Assembly: GCA_033439765.1 (NCBI GenBank)
Contig: JAULSN010000003.1
Location: 3,844,001 to 3,908,000, forward strand
DNA length: 64,000 nt
Reading direction: 5' to 3'
DNA from: Lasiosphaeria ovina
Taxonomy: Eukaryota > Ascomycota > Sordariomycetes > Sordariales > Lasiosphaeriaceae
Made by a program: the position numbers and the translations under genes. This document shows, one piece after another, positions 55,325-64,000 of the stretch (position 1 is its first letter; each line of letters opens with the position of its first letter). The notes below the pieces were generated by a model. That model saw only the letters and a list, made by a program, of their open reading frames with translations. It made no database searches and was not told where the DNA came from.

Positions 55325-56773
55325 ATGGACGTTTCTCTAGAGATTCACGACGTCAAGGAACGGGCGGTTGGCGAGATCAAACCGCCCAGCTTCCCCACGC
55401 CGCCCGCACCGTCCTCGTCGACGGCCAGCGGCTTCCCAGCTCCCAGAAAGCGCGTTTCTACCTTTAAACAACAGCGCCAAGCCAACTCGCCCGCAAATGA
55501 CACACAAAATGCCGCGTCAAATGTCTCGCCAGCAGCGCCTTCGCATAGCCAACCGGCGAGAACTTCGCGTCCTGCCGAGGACCCAGAGGCTGCCGAGAGG
55601 AGGAGGATATCCGAAGAGAATAGGGCGAGGCTCGAATCCATGTCGCCCGAGGAGATAGCCGAAGCGCAGAGGGAGCTCTATTCCGGGCTCAATCCTCGCC
55701 TCCTCGAGATACTCCTTCGGCGCGCAAATATTGACGAGAAGCAAAACAACGACCCCACCCCGTTCGACTTCCCCTCAGCTGCCGAAGACGCGACAAGCAC
55801 ACAAACTCCGGCGCCCCCTACCGATCCGCCCGAAATCAGAGTCCAGGCCGCCTCGGAGGCGGCGAGGATCGATGCAGGCGACAAGGGCGAGACAGCGGCC
55901 GTAGCCCCGAACAGGCAGCCGGACAAGGCCGTTGCTGCAAAAAAGAAAAAGAAGACAGTTACCTTTGATGAAGACACAGCGGCGCCGGCAGCACCCCCTC
56001 CCGGCTCCTTTCCCGCCGTGTCTGGGCCTCCACGTAAGACGAAAGTCATGTCTGCCCGAATGGCACCCTATGTCGAGGATGAGGACGAGGAGGCGGACCA
56101 AGCCGACGCCGACATGGACAAGAACGAAGCAGCCGCTCCGACAAATACAACCCACTTTCCGCAAGCGCCCGAGCTGCCCGACCTCGACCCTTCGGACCCA
56201 GACTTCCTTGAGACGCTACACCGAAAATTCTTCCCCAACCTGCCGGCGGACCCGTCCAAGCTGGCATGGATGGCGCCGCTGCCGACGCCCAACTCGACGG
56301 CCGACCGCGAGTCGCCCTACTACCCGGGGCAGGAGTCGCTGCCAGTGTCGGTACTGCGTTTCGACTTCCGTGGGCGCCTGATTCCGCCGCGCCGCAGCCG
56401 CGACATCCCCGTCACCAAGGGGCTGCACCATCACGGCGAGGCCCCCGAGGCCGCCGGCTACACCATCCTCGAGCTGGCGCGGCTCGCCCGCTCCGCCGTG
56501 CCCGCCCAGCGCTGCCTCGCCTTCCAGACTCTCGGCCGCATGCTTTACCGCCTCGGTACCGGTGAGTGGGGCATCGGCGCAGGCGGCCGCGACGGCGACG
56601 AGGACGACCTCGCGTTTGCGATTTGGCGCGTCTTCAAGGAGGGCAGGGTCCTCGAGAGCCTCGGCGAGGCTGCCGCCGTCGAGGGCGGCCACATGAGCAG
56701 CAAGGCCTATGCCACCGAGGCGCTGTGGCTGTTTGAGAAGGGCGGCTGGAAGGAGAAGTGGAGGGGGTTGTAA
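55325..56773 (+). CDS. rba50: RNA polymerase II-associated protein RPAP1/Rba50
   Basis: A single exon of 482 residues. RPAP1_N is visible at about residues 92-135: RRISEENRARLESMSPEEI then AEAQRELYSGLNPRLLEILL. RPAP1_C is at about 343-412: LRFDFRGRLIPPRRSRDIPV, LHHHGEAPEAAGYTILELA and RSAVPAQRCLAFQTLGRML. A short conserved helix LDPSDPDFLETLHRKFFPNL precedes the C-terminal domain. The regions between are acidic or Ala/Pro-rich and disordered. RPAP1/Rba50 assists assembly and nuclear delivery of RNA polymerase II; in fungi the protein is short, lacking the long metazoan C-terminal extension, which fits this length. Frame and start are clear. Confidence 0.93.
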   Translation: MDVSLEIHDVKERAVGEIKPPSFPTPPAPSSSTASGFPAPRKRVSTFKQQRQANSPANDTQNAASNVSPAAPSHSQPARTSRPAEDPEAAERRRISEENRARLESMSPEEIAEAQRELYSGLNPRLLEILLRRANIDEKQNNDPTPFDFPSAAEDATSTQTPAPPTDPPEIRVQAASEAARIDAGDKGETAAVAPNRQPDKAVAAKKKKKTVTFDEDTAAPAAPPPGSFPAVSGPPRKTKVMSARMAPYVEDEDEEADQADADMDKNEAAAPTNTTHFPQAPELPDLDPSDPDFLETLHRKFFPNLPADPSKLAWMAPLPTPNSTADRESPYYPGQESLPVSVLRFDFRGRLIPPRRSRDIPVTKGLHHHGEAPEAAGYTILELARLARSAVPAQRCLAFQTLGRMLYRLGTGEWGIGAGGRDGDEDDLAFAIWRVFKEGRVLESLGEAAAVEGGHMSSKAYATEALWLFEKGGWKEKWRGL

Positions 56774-57069
56774 AGTAATGCGATATTGCCGGACCTTTAA
56801 CGTGGGGGAAAAGGCTGATGAAAAGCTGGCGGCGAAGATGGCCACGGCGTAGGTGCCGCCTGACGTATCTTGGCATCGCATTGCTATGAGGCATCACGGC
56901 GTTTGGAATATGTATATACATTGTTGACGGAGTACGGATGCACGGTAGTGAGTAAGGTAACCAAAGCAACTCTCTTCTTGCGACCGACCACCTCTATATT
57001 TATCATGCGCCGAGGAAAGCAAAAGACAAGCGCCAACAACTATTTTAAATCCCAGCCGGCCCCCCTCCC
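56774..57069. other. Short convergent intergenic interval
   Basis: About 300 bp between the RPAP1 stop and the 3' end of the secreted-protein relic. It should hold the RPAP1 3' UTR; nothing else is recognised. Confidence 0.4.
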
Positions 57070-58297
57070 TCACGCATGGTTGTCCCCTTTAATCGGCGCC
57101 CAGAGACCAGACAACACCAACGCGCCATCCGCATAAACACCGCCAGCCGCCACATAGTCCCTCCGCTTATTCTTCTCTCGCTCCTTGTCCGCACTCGCCA
57201 GCCCCGCCAACCCGTCAATCTTGTCGTAGTACTTGGCCCTGCAGTCGTGCAGCCACAGCCCCGTCTTGCGCTCCGTGTCGACCAGGAACCGCACCATGAA
57301 CTCATCATACGCCGCCAGCCAGCTCGGCGCCGTCCCCGGCGGGACGAACGGGGCCAGATTGCGCGGGCGCAGGGCGCCGCCGAGCAGCGCGTCGGCGTCG
57401 ACGTCCGTCAGGATGCCCCGCACGCGCTGGTGTACGGCGGCGAACGCGGCGGACGCGGCGAACACCTCGGGCTTGTTGAGGTAGGTAGGTACTGGAACGC
57501 CAGCGCGGCGGCGTCGACCATCACCTGCTGCATCTCGGCGGCGGACTTGCGGCCGGCGCTGCAGCTGGGCAGCTTGTTGCCGTTGGCGCCGCGCCCGGCG
57601 ACGCCGACGTCGTTCTCCTCGGTGTGCACCTGGCCGTCTGGGTCAATGGTGAGGGGTTGGAAACCCGTGCGGAGGAGGGATGATGGCGCCCGCAGTGTCA
57701 GGAATTATCAGGATGCCGATGCCAATACTGACGAACCAGATGGGAAGGACGGTGGAGTGGCCACCGATAGATGTCGTCGTGACCGAGTTTGTTGTAAGAC
57801 CGGCAATGCTTGTCGTAGCGGCTGTGAACGTCGCTGACCGTCACCTTGAGGGGAGAGACCATTTGCCGGGTAGGCATTGTTGGAGAGTTTGTAGTATTCC
57901 CCGTCCAGACTCCAGGTGCCCCCCCAGAAGTTCCCGTTGACGACGCACTGGTCTATGATGTTGGTGAAGGCTTCTTGACAGTGTCTCAGGAGCTGTGTGT
58001 TGTCCTTTCGCTCTACATAGTAGAGAACATCTAGGAAACAATGGAACTTTGTCAGCTAAGTGATGGCCCGGCTTGGTTAGCAAATGTCTCACCCCAGTGA
58101 TTATATGTAATGTTTAGCTGGTAAATGTCATTAATCCTCCAGCCAGAGCAGACACGGCCAGGCTGCAAGTCTGGAGTGAGAGCCGCGGCAATCTGTGTGC
58201 CATTTGGCTCGTTGCTTCGGCGTGGCTGGTCCAGCAAGCAACTCGCCGCAAATGCGCCGCTCCCTAGACTCAGGAGAGAGGGGGCCAAGAACTTCAT
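57070..58297 (-). pseudogene. Secreted/membrane protein pseudogene with three frameshifts
   Basis: The minus strand from an ATG at 58297 gives a signal peptide (MKFLAPSLLSLGSGAFAAS) and an extracellular-like exon. Intron 58031-58092 is normal and leads to LRHCQEAFTNIIDQCVVNG and FWGGTWSLDGEYYKLSN. The frame is then lost three times. A one-base deletion near 57825-57845 precedes TSIAGLTTNSVTTTSIGGH and the hydrophobic LPIWFVSIGIGILIIP. Another shift lies near 57670-57690, before PLTIDPDGQVHTEENDVGV. A TACC triplet repeat at 57478-57493 adds 8 nt between FQYL and NKPEVFAASAAF. The tail ends SGLWAPIKGDNHA. No family is recognised; the cysteines and TM-like segment suggest a surface protein. Confidence 0.65.
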
Positions 58298-59040
58298 GTT
58301 GAAAGAGTGACAGCTGAAGGCCTTCTCAGAGGGGGCAGGCATATGCAGGTACAGGACTGTACAGTACATGTACCTATTCCCCCAGGTCGCAAAAAGGGCC
58401 ATGTTACCGCGTCTGCAGACTACACCGAACAAATGAAACACAGGCTCTCGTAGACCATTGGAGCCCACCCCAATGATTCCAGTTTGCAATTCTCTGATTG
58501 AGTGTGCGAGGCAGTGACGGTCTGCTTCTGGGCCTGAGCTGGAATCGAAGATTGGTGGGAGGATTAGTGAGGGGGCGGGTGAGGCCGCAATTAGGGGAAA
58601 AGGTGGAAAGGACGCGAATGTATCCCGTAGGCGTTCGTAAACATACCGTGACACGAGGCATAATGCTCAGAAAGGCCACATCCAGCCAAACCACCGCCAA
58701 TTGAAAAAGAGTAGAGGATATCGATTTTCAACGCTAAACAGAAATAGAACAAAATTTAAAGTATCCATTCCATCATTGACAAGAGGGCAGCCAGGATCAG
58801 CCAGCCCATCAGGTCAGTCCCTTTCATATATAAAAACACCCCGATATACACCCACCCGTCCACCCACACCCACCAAGCGACCTGCCTACCGACCCATCGC
58901 AGACACACTCATACGGCATTAGTTGCGAGACCTAAAAATCAAGCAAGAAAGAAAAGAGCCCCGAAAAATAGCAACGGTAACCTAGAAAGGCACAACTCTG
59001 ATCCCCGTGTCTTACTTCACGTCAACCCCGGCCCAGATCA
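58298..59040. other. Intergenic interval
   Basis: About 740 bp between the start of the secreted-protein relic and the SMC4 stop; it should hold the relic's promoter and the SMC4 3' UTR. No gene is supported. Confidence 0.4.
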
Positions 59041-62000
59041 TCACCTAATCAGCTCCGTGGAGCCCGCATGCTGCTGCCGCTGCTGCTGTTGTTGCTGCTG
59101 GTTGTGATTCTGGTTCCTCCCGCGTACATAGTCCCTGTTCTCGATTGTGACGCTCTTTGTCATGTGGTTGACCTTGTACACGCCGACGAGGCGGGCGGCG
59201 AGCTCAAACATGTTGTTGCGCAGCGAGATAACAATAAACTGGGCATTCTTTGTGCGCTCCTTGATATAGTTGGCCACGATCGACACCTGCGGTTTCCTGT
59301 TAGCATAATCCCCATGCACAAAACGGCTGTCATGCACGGAAATAAGACCGTCATATCAAGATCAAGGATGTACTCACGTTCCGGAAATCCAGCGCAGCGT
59401 CAATCTCGTCCATGACATAAAGCGGCGTGGGCTTGTAGTGATGCAGCGCAAACACCAGCGCCAGGGAGCTCAGCGTCTTTTCGCCACCCGACAAGTTGCT
59501 AATGTTCTTCCACGACTTCTTGGGCGGCATGACACTGAAGAGGATGCCCTCGCTGAAGGGGTCAAGCGAGTCGACCAGCTCGAGCTCAGCGTTGCCGCCC
59601 ATCGTGATCATCTGGTACATCTCCTTGAGCCGGAGCGAGATGGTGCTGAATCCCTCCATAAAACCTTCAAGTCGGAGGCGGCGCAGGTCGTCGCAGCGCT
59701 TCTTGGCCGCGTCGCGCTGCTCAACAGCCGATGTCAAGTCGGATGAGCGTGCTGCATGCTCCTCGACGCGACGCCGGTACTCAGCCAGCACGCCGAGATC
59801 GACGTTGACGTTTTGCGTCTTCTCCTCGAGCGCCGCAATCTCGCCTTTGAGCGTCTCCTTGCTCATGTCCGCGAGTTCGTCCCTTGTGTAGCGGGGCAGC
59901 TCCAGCGGGCTGGACCGGCCAGGACCGTGGATGGTCTGGTTGGCGGAATCCTCCACTTCGGCGTCGGCGTCGGCGTCGGCGTCGGTCTGTACCTGGCTAT
60001 CGGCATCCTCCATGGTTGTGTCCTCGTCCTCGCTCTTCTTGACCTTGGAGACCCTTGCTGACGTGCTGCCTTTTTCCAAATCGTCAACGTTCTGGAGCAC
60101 CAGCTTGGAAAGCTTGTCATCCCAGTAGCGCAGCCGCTTTTGGTTCTCGCCGAGAACTTTTTGGTTTTCCTCGAGCTTGTTGCGCATCTCAATCTCCACG
60201 GCGCGGGTGGTATTGAGCTCGGCCGTCTTCTCGTCCAGCTCCGCCTTCATCTCGGCCAGCTCTTGCCTCTTGGCACCCAGGGCCTCCTGAGCCTCCTCCA
60301 CCTGCGTCTTCAAGTTTTCGGCCTTGTCACCTTGGTTCTGTATTTCTTCCTCAAGCTTCTCCGAGTCCCGGATGGAAGCCTCGAGCTCCTTCACGGCTTT
60401 TGCGTAGTCTTTTTCAAGCTTGATCTTTTGCTTTTCGGTCTTGACCTTCTTCACTTCGGCCTTTGACATGTCCTCGTTCTGAGACGAGACCTCCTCTTTG
60501 AGCGAGTCCACCTTGGCTCTCTGGGTGCGGAGCTTCTCGCCACCGACCTGCATAATCTTGTCTTGCAGGACCTTAATCTCGTCCTCGACGCTAGCGGTCT
60601 CTTCGTGAAGTTTCTCGACCTCCCGGTTGAGCTTGGCAATTTCCTTTTCTAGGACGACAACTCGATTGTCGTCGGACTTGGAAGGCTGGTGCTCTTTACC
60701 GAGTTCCTTAATTCGGCGCTGGGTATCAGCCAGGTTTCTTGCCGAGCTCTCGACCTCGAGGTTGATTTTCTGCAATTTGGTCTCGAGCTTGGGGATCTGT
60801 CCCTGGGCGTCACGGAGGCGGCCCTCCAGTTCTCGCTGGCGCTCCTGGAATTCCTGGAAGTTTTGTTCCAGCATATCCCGATCTGCCTCGAGTTTGGATA
60901 CTTGCTCCTTGTTTGTATCGGGCACCAGCTTCGAAGACATCAAACCCTTCTTGACGGTGCTGCCACCGCCAGACATGGTACCTGATTTGTCGATGAGTTC
61001 GCCCGCTTCGGTGACCACCCGCCACCTCTTGGCGCCGTAGGCGATGCGGTTCGCCTGGGCGAGATCTTTGGCGACCAGTGTGTCCTGGAGAGCGTGGTAG
61101 AAGGCCGGACGGAATCTGTCATCCTTGGCCCTTACCAGATCAAACAGACGCGGCGCATTCTCGGGCGTGGCGATCGGGGAGATGTCGCGCGTCCTCAACT
61201 TGTCGAGACAGATGAAGTTTCCACGACCCAAATTTGTCTTTCTGAGGTACTCGATACACTGTTGGCCGGCTTCGACCGTGTCGGTAACAAAGTTGTCGAG
61301 CGCGCCGCAGGCTGTGGAGATGGCGACGTCGTACTTCTGATCAATCGTACCGAGGTTGCCTAGCCGGCCGTGGAATCCATCGATACGGCCTGACTCTTTC
61401 ATCCGCATCAAAGCGCTGAGAACATTGCCTTGGTTCTGCGTGGCAGATAGGCTCGAACGGGCCTCGTCGGCTTTCTGCCGGGCGTTGGAGAGCTTCGAAC
61501 GCAGCTTGGGCTCGTCTTGTGCAAGCTTTGAAAGCTCGGCCTCGATCTTCTTGGCCTCCTTTTCGAGGCTCGCCTGTTCAGCCTGGCATTGCTTCGTCTC
61601 CTCCGCTTTGGCGGTCTGACTCCCCTCGATAGCGACAATCTTGGCTTGCAGCTCCTCCAGAGCAATAGTACCAGCATTCGCCTTTTCCTTAAGGATAGTC
61701 ATCTCGCTCTCGGCAACGGCAATTGCAGATTGCTTCTGGTTGACCTTCTCGTTCCATGGCTCGAGGGACTTTTGCTTGGCAGCAATCTGGTCGGAAAATT
61801 TCTGCGTCTTGCCCTTTAAGCTGTCTCGGATGGTGGCCAGCTCTGCTTCCTCCTCCTTAATTTGTTGTTCAAGCGAGGCAATCTCTTGAGCGCGCCTTTC
61901 GACTTCTCCCGTGCACTGCTCAATAGTCTCATCCGCCTCGGCAGCCGAGTTTTTGGAGTTGGCGATGGCCTTCTCCAACTTCTTGCGCTTGTCTGTGAGG

Positions 62001-63610
62001 AACTTTTTCTTCTCCTCAAACTTGACGCGCTCCTGGTCGAATTTGGTCATCTCTTTGATCAAACTCTGCGTCTCTTTTTCCTGCGCCTCGCACTCTTTGC
62101 TGCCCTTGGAGTAGGCTTTCTCGAGGTGCTTGATCAGTTTCTCGCTCCCATTGTGCTTCTCAAGTTCGGCGTCGAGCTGTGTTTGCATCTGGCCAATAGC
62201 TTCCTCCGTAACAGCAATGTTGTCGTCGCATTCGCTAATGTACAGCTGATACAGGGCTGACTGCTTCATGGCAAGCTCGTTCTCGTCGCGAACAAACGCA
62301 AGAGCCGTGTCTTTCTTGTCCTCGAGGCTGTTCCTCTCCTTCTCGACATGCTGAACGCGACCGCTTTTCTCTTGGCAAATATCGTTGAGAGCTTCCACGT
62401 CGGCAGCCGACTCCTCGATGGGTGCTTTGTATCTCGAGGTACCGATGATGTCTTCGAGATACTCTAGAAGGCCGTCCTCGTGTTCGTTTCCTGCCTTTGG
62501 CTTCATCTGGGCAATGGATTCGACTTCGCCCTGCAAGATCAGGAAGCGCTTGTGATCCAGATCGACGCCCCGATCGCGTAGCAAGGTGGTGACAGTTGTG
62601 AAGTTGGAGCTCCTGCCGTTGATGTAGTACTGGCTGGAATTGTTCTTGAAGGCCTTGCGCGATATGACGAGATTGGAGTCGGGGATAACCTCGTGGCCGG
62701 CGCCTCCCGGAAGGTCCATGACTTCCTGGAAATGGACAGCTACCTCGCAGTACTCGAGGTCCGGGTACTGGGCCGAGTTGTGGATGAGGGCTGAGATCTT
62801 GCCCTGTCTCATCTTGCTGGCGCGGAAACCAAAGACAAAGAGCAGCGAGTCGATGACGTTGGACTTGCCAGAACCGTTGGGGCCGACAACAGAGGAGAAC
62901 GAGGCGTGAAAGGGTCCAACCTCCTGCCGACCAGCGTAGCTCTTGAAGTTGGTAAGGATGAGATATGTAATGACGATGCGCGCCTTGGGGCCTGTGTCCT
63001 CGATGACTGGAATGGCCATGGTGCGCGACTTGAGCATGATGTCCATGGGCTTCTCAAGGATTGTATCCATGGCCTTGACAGGCTTGCTGGCTGCCAGAAC
63101 CGTCTCGTCCGCAGGCCGCAGCTGCAGGTTTATCGTTGTGGCGGTGATATCAGCAAGGGGCGTACTGTGCAGCTCTGACGACTCTGGAGAAGCGGACTGG
63201 TGGGGGGTGGGGAGCGGCGGCTGCAGGTCGGGTGTGGCGGCCTTGGACGCGCGCGGCGCAACGCTCTTTCGCTTCCTCGGCGACGGCTTCTTTGCCGGCA
63301 AGTCGGGCTCGGCCGTCATGGCCGTCTGGTCTGGATCGAATATCTCGCTGGGCTCGAGGCTGACGTCGGGGGGCGGCGCTATGCTGTTCTTCTTGGCACG
63401 CGTGCGCGGTTTGGGAGTCGCAGAGGCTTCGGTCATAGTCTTCCTCCTTCCGGCTTGAGTAGAGCGACGCGGGCTGGCGGCCGGGGCGGGCGTAAAGTCG
63501 TCTTCGCTGTCGTCGGCGACCTTAATGGTCGCGTCTGCAATTTCGTCATCTGATGAGTCGACGACAGCAGTGCGCCGGGTCGCGGCGCGGCGCGTCGGTC
63601 GCGTCGACAT
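59041..63610 (-). CDS. SMC4: Condensin subunit SMC4
   Basis: Exon 1 (59378-63610) and exon 2 (59041-59286) join over a 91-nt intron (GTGAGT..CAG, phase 0) to 1492 residues. The N-terminal 200 residues are a disordered, basic extension typical of SMC4. Then comes the ATPase head: ILTNFKSYAGRQEVGPFHAS, Walker A GPNGSGKSN at 243-251, and later LSGGEKTLSSLALVFALHHY at about 1373 with Walker B PLYVMDEIDAALD. The hinge lies around residues 740-900 (SGRIDGFHGRLGNLGTIDQK, YDVAISTACGALDNFVTD), flanked by long heptad coiled coils. With SMC2 it forms the DNA-embracing core of condensin for mitotic chromosome compaction. The C-terminus carries an unusual Asn/Gln/His-rich tail after the last head residues. 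No lesion is seen. Confidence 0.96.
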
Positions 63611-64000
63611 GGCGGGCGAACGGCAATTGCGGAGGGGAAAAATAGAAAAAAGGAGAAAGGAATTCGCCAATAAATTAAAGATTGGCAAAACAAAAGGCTG
63701 TACCCGTATATGGCGGTTTGAAGAAGTGGGCTAACTAGCGGCGTGTAGTGCGAAATGCAGCCAGCGTGGGCAGGAGCGAGTGTGGATTTTGCAAGCGGGC
63801 AGCACACCGGGCGGGAGATCACCCCGCTGTGCTTCTGTGTTGACATTGAGAGTTTGTAAACAAAGCAGCCACACAACAACGCCACTTCCGTGCACCGCCA
63901 CGTACAGTCAAAGTCGCGCGTCGCGGTCTCCCGTGACCCAAGTGCCTGGTAAGTGAATATTATGCGCCAATCGGGAATAGATGGAAGTTACCCTGGAGCT
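63611..64000. promoter_or_regulatory. SMC4 promoter at the right edge
   Basis: About 390 bp upstream of SMC4 to the window end; A-rich around 63635-63700 on the plus strand. No further gene is supported. Confidence 0.4.

Noticed and set aside
57076..57837. 253-codon plus-strand ORF
   Set aside because: Antisense shadow of the secreted-protein pseudogene, which has a signal peptide, an intron and coherent segments on the minus strand.
1..64000. CRISPR arrays, bacterial operons, riboswitches
   Set aside because: Introns, dispersed 5S and fungal gene families show nuclear eukaryotic DNA; no spaced identical repeats of CRISPR type were seen.

Overview
This window reads as a gene-rich stretch of a filamentous ascomycete nuclear genome, most likely Sordariomycetes and possibly Sordariales. 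The evidence is short GT..AG introns of about 55-120 nt with CTRAC-like branch sites, a Zn(II)2Cys6 regulator with a fungal-type middle domain, fungal DHA1-type transporters, a fungal phosphoketolase, a dispersed single 5S rRNA gene, and clear orthologues of NOP9, HPC2, RPAP1/Rba50, RasGAP and SMC4. Exon boundaries were worked out by hand; every spliced model described as intact has a length divisible by three.

Layout, left to right. 0.9-6.7 kb: a small secreted protein, a four-TM membrane protein, an HNH-nuclease-like protein (minus) divergent from a 2-haloacid-dehalogenase-type HAD hydrolase. 7.1-9.9 kb: an eight-exon Zn2Cys6 transcription factor whose zinc cluster is split by two micro-exons. 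10.7-15.5 kb: a membrane-anchored alpha/beta-hydrolase-like protein and NOP9, with a telobox upstream of NOP9. 16.6-18.9 kb: a pyrimidine-rich, AUG-free leader with six or more regularly spaced tiny introns, partly tandemly duplicated, ahead of a small Ala/Gly-rich ORF. 19-26 kb: a possible relic reading frame, a 24-bp tandem repeat, one unassigned conserved-looking gene (minus), then a gene desert with a MITE-like element and a tRNA-Lys-like sequence. 26-35 kb: phosphoketolase (minus) and RasGAP (minus), separated by about 3.5 kb. 35-39.5 kb: gene-free, with the second MITE copy and a perfect palindrome. 39.5-45 kb: four adjacent broken genes (amidase, Old Yellow Enzyme, MFS transporter, Zn2Cys6 factor). 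The MFS gene is split into two oppositely oriented halves, so this looks like a decayed catabolic or secondary-metabolism cluster. 46.7-48.9 kb: an intact DHA1-type MFS transporter. 49.3 kb: a 5S rRNA gene (minus). 50-57 kb: HPC2 (minus) and RPAP1 (plus), with G-rich tracts between them. 57-58.3 kb: a frameshifted secreted or membrane protein pseudogene. 59-63.6 kb: SMC4 (minus).

Housekeeping functions cover ribosome biogenesis (NOP9, 5S rRNA), transcription and chromatin (RPAP1, HPC2), chromosome condensation (SMC4), Ras signalling (RasGAP) and carbon metabolism (phosphoketolase). They are interspersed with accessory, partly decayed material. The most unusual items are the intron-repeat leader, the scrambled relic cluster and the pair of MITE-like elements.
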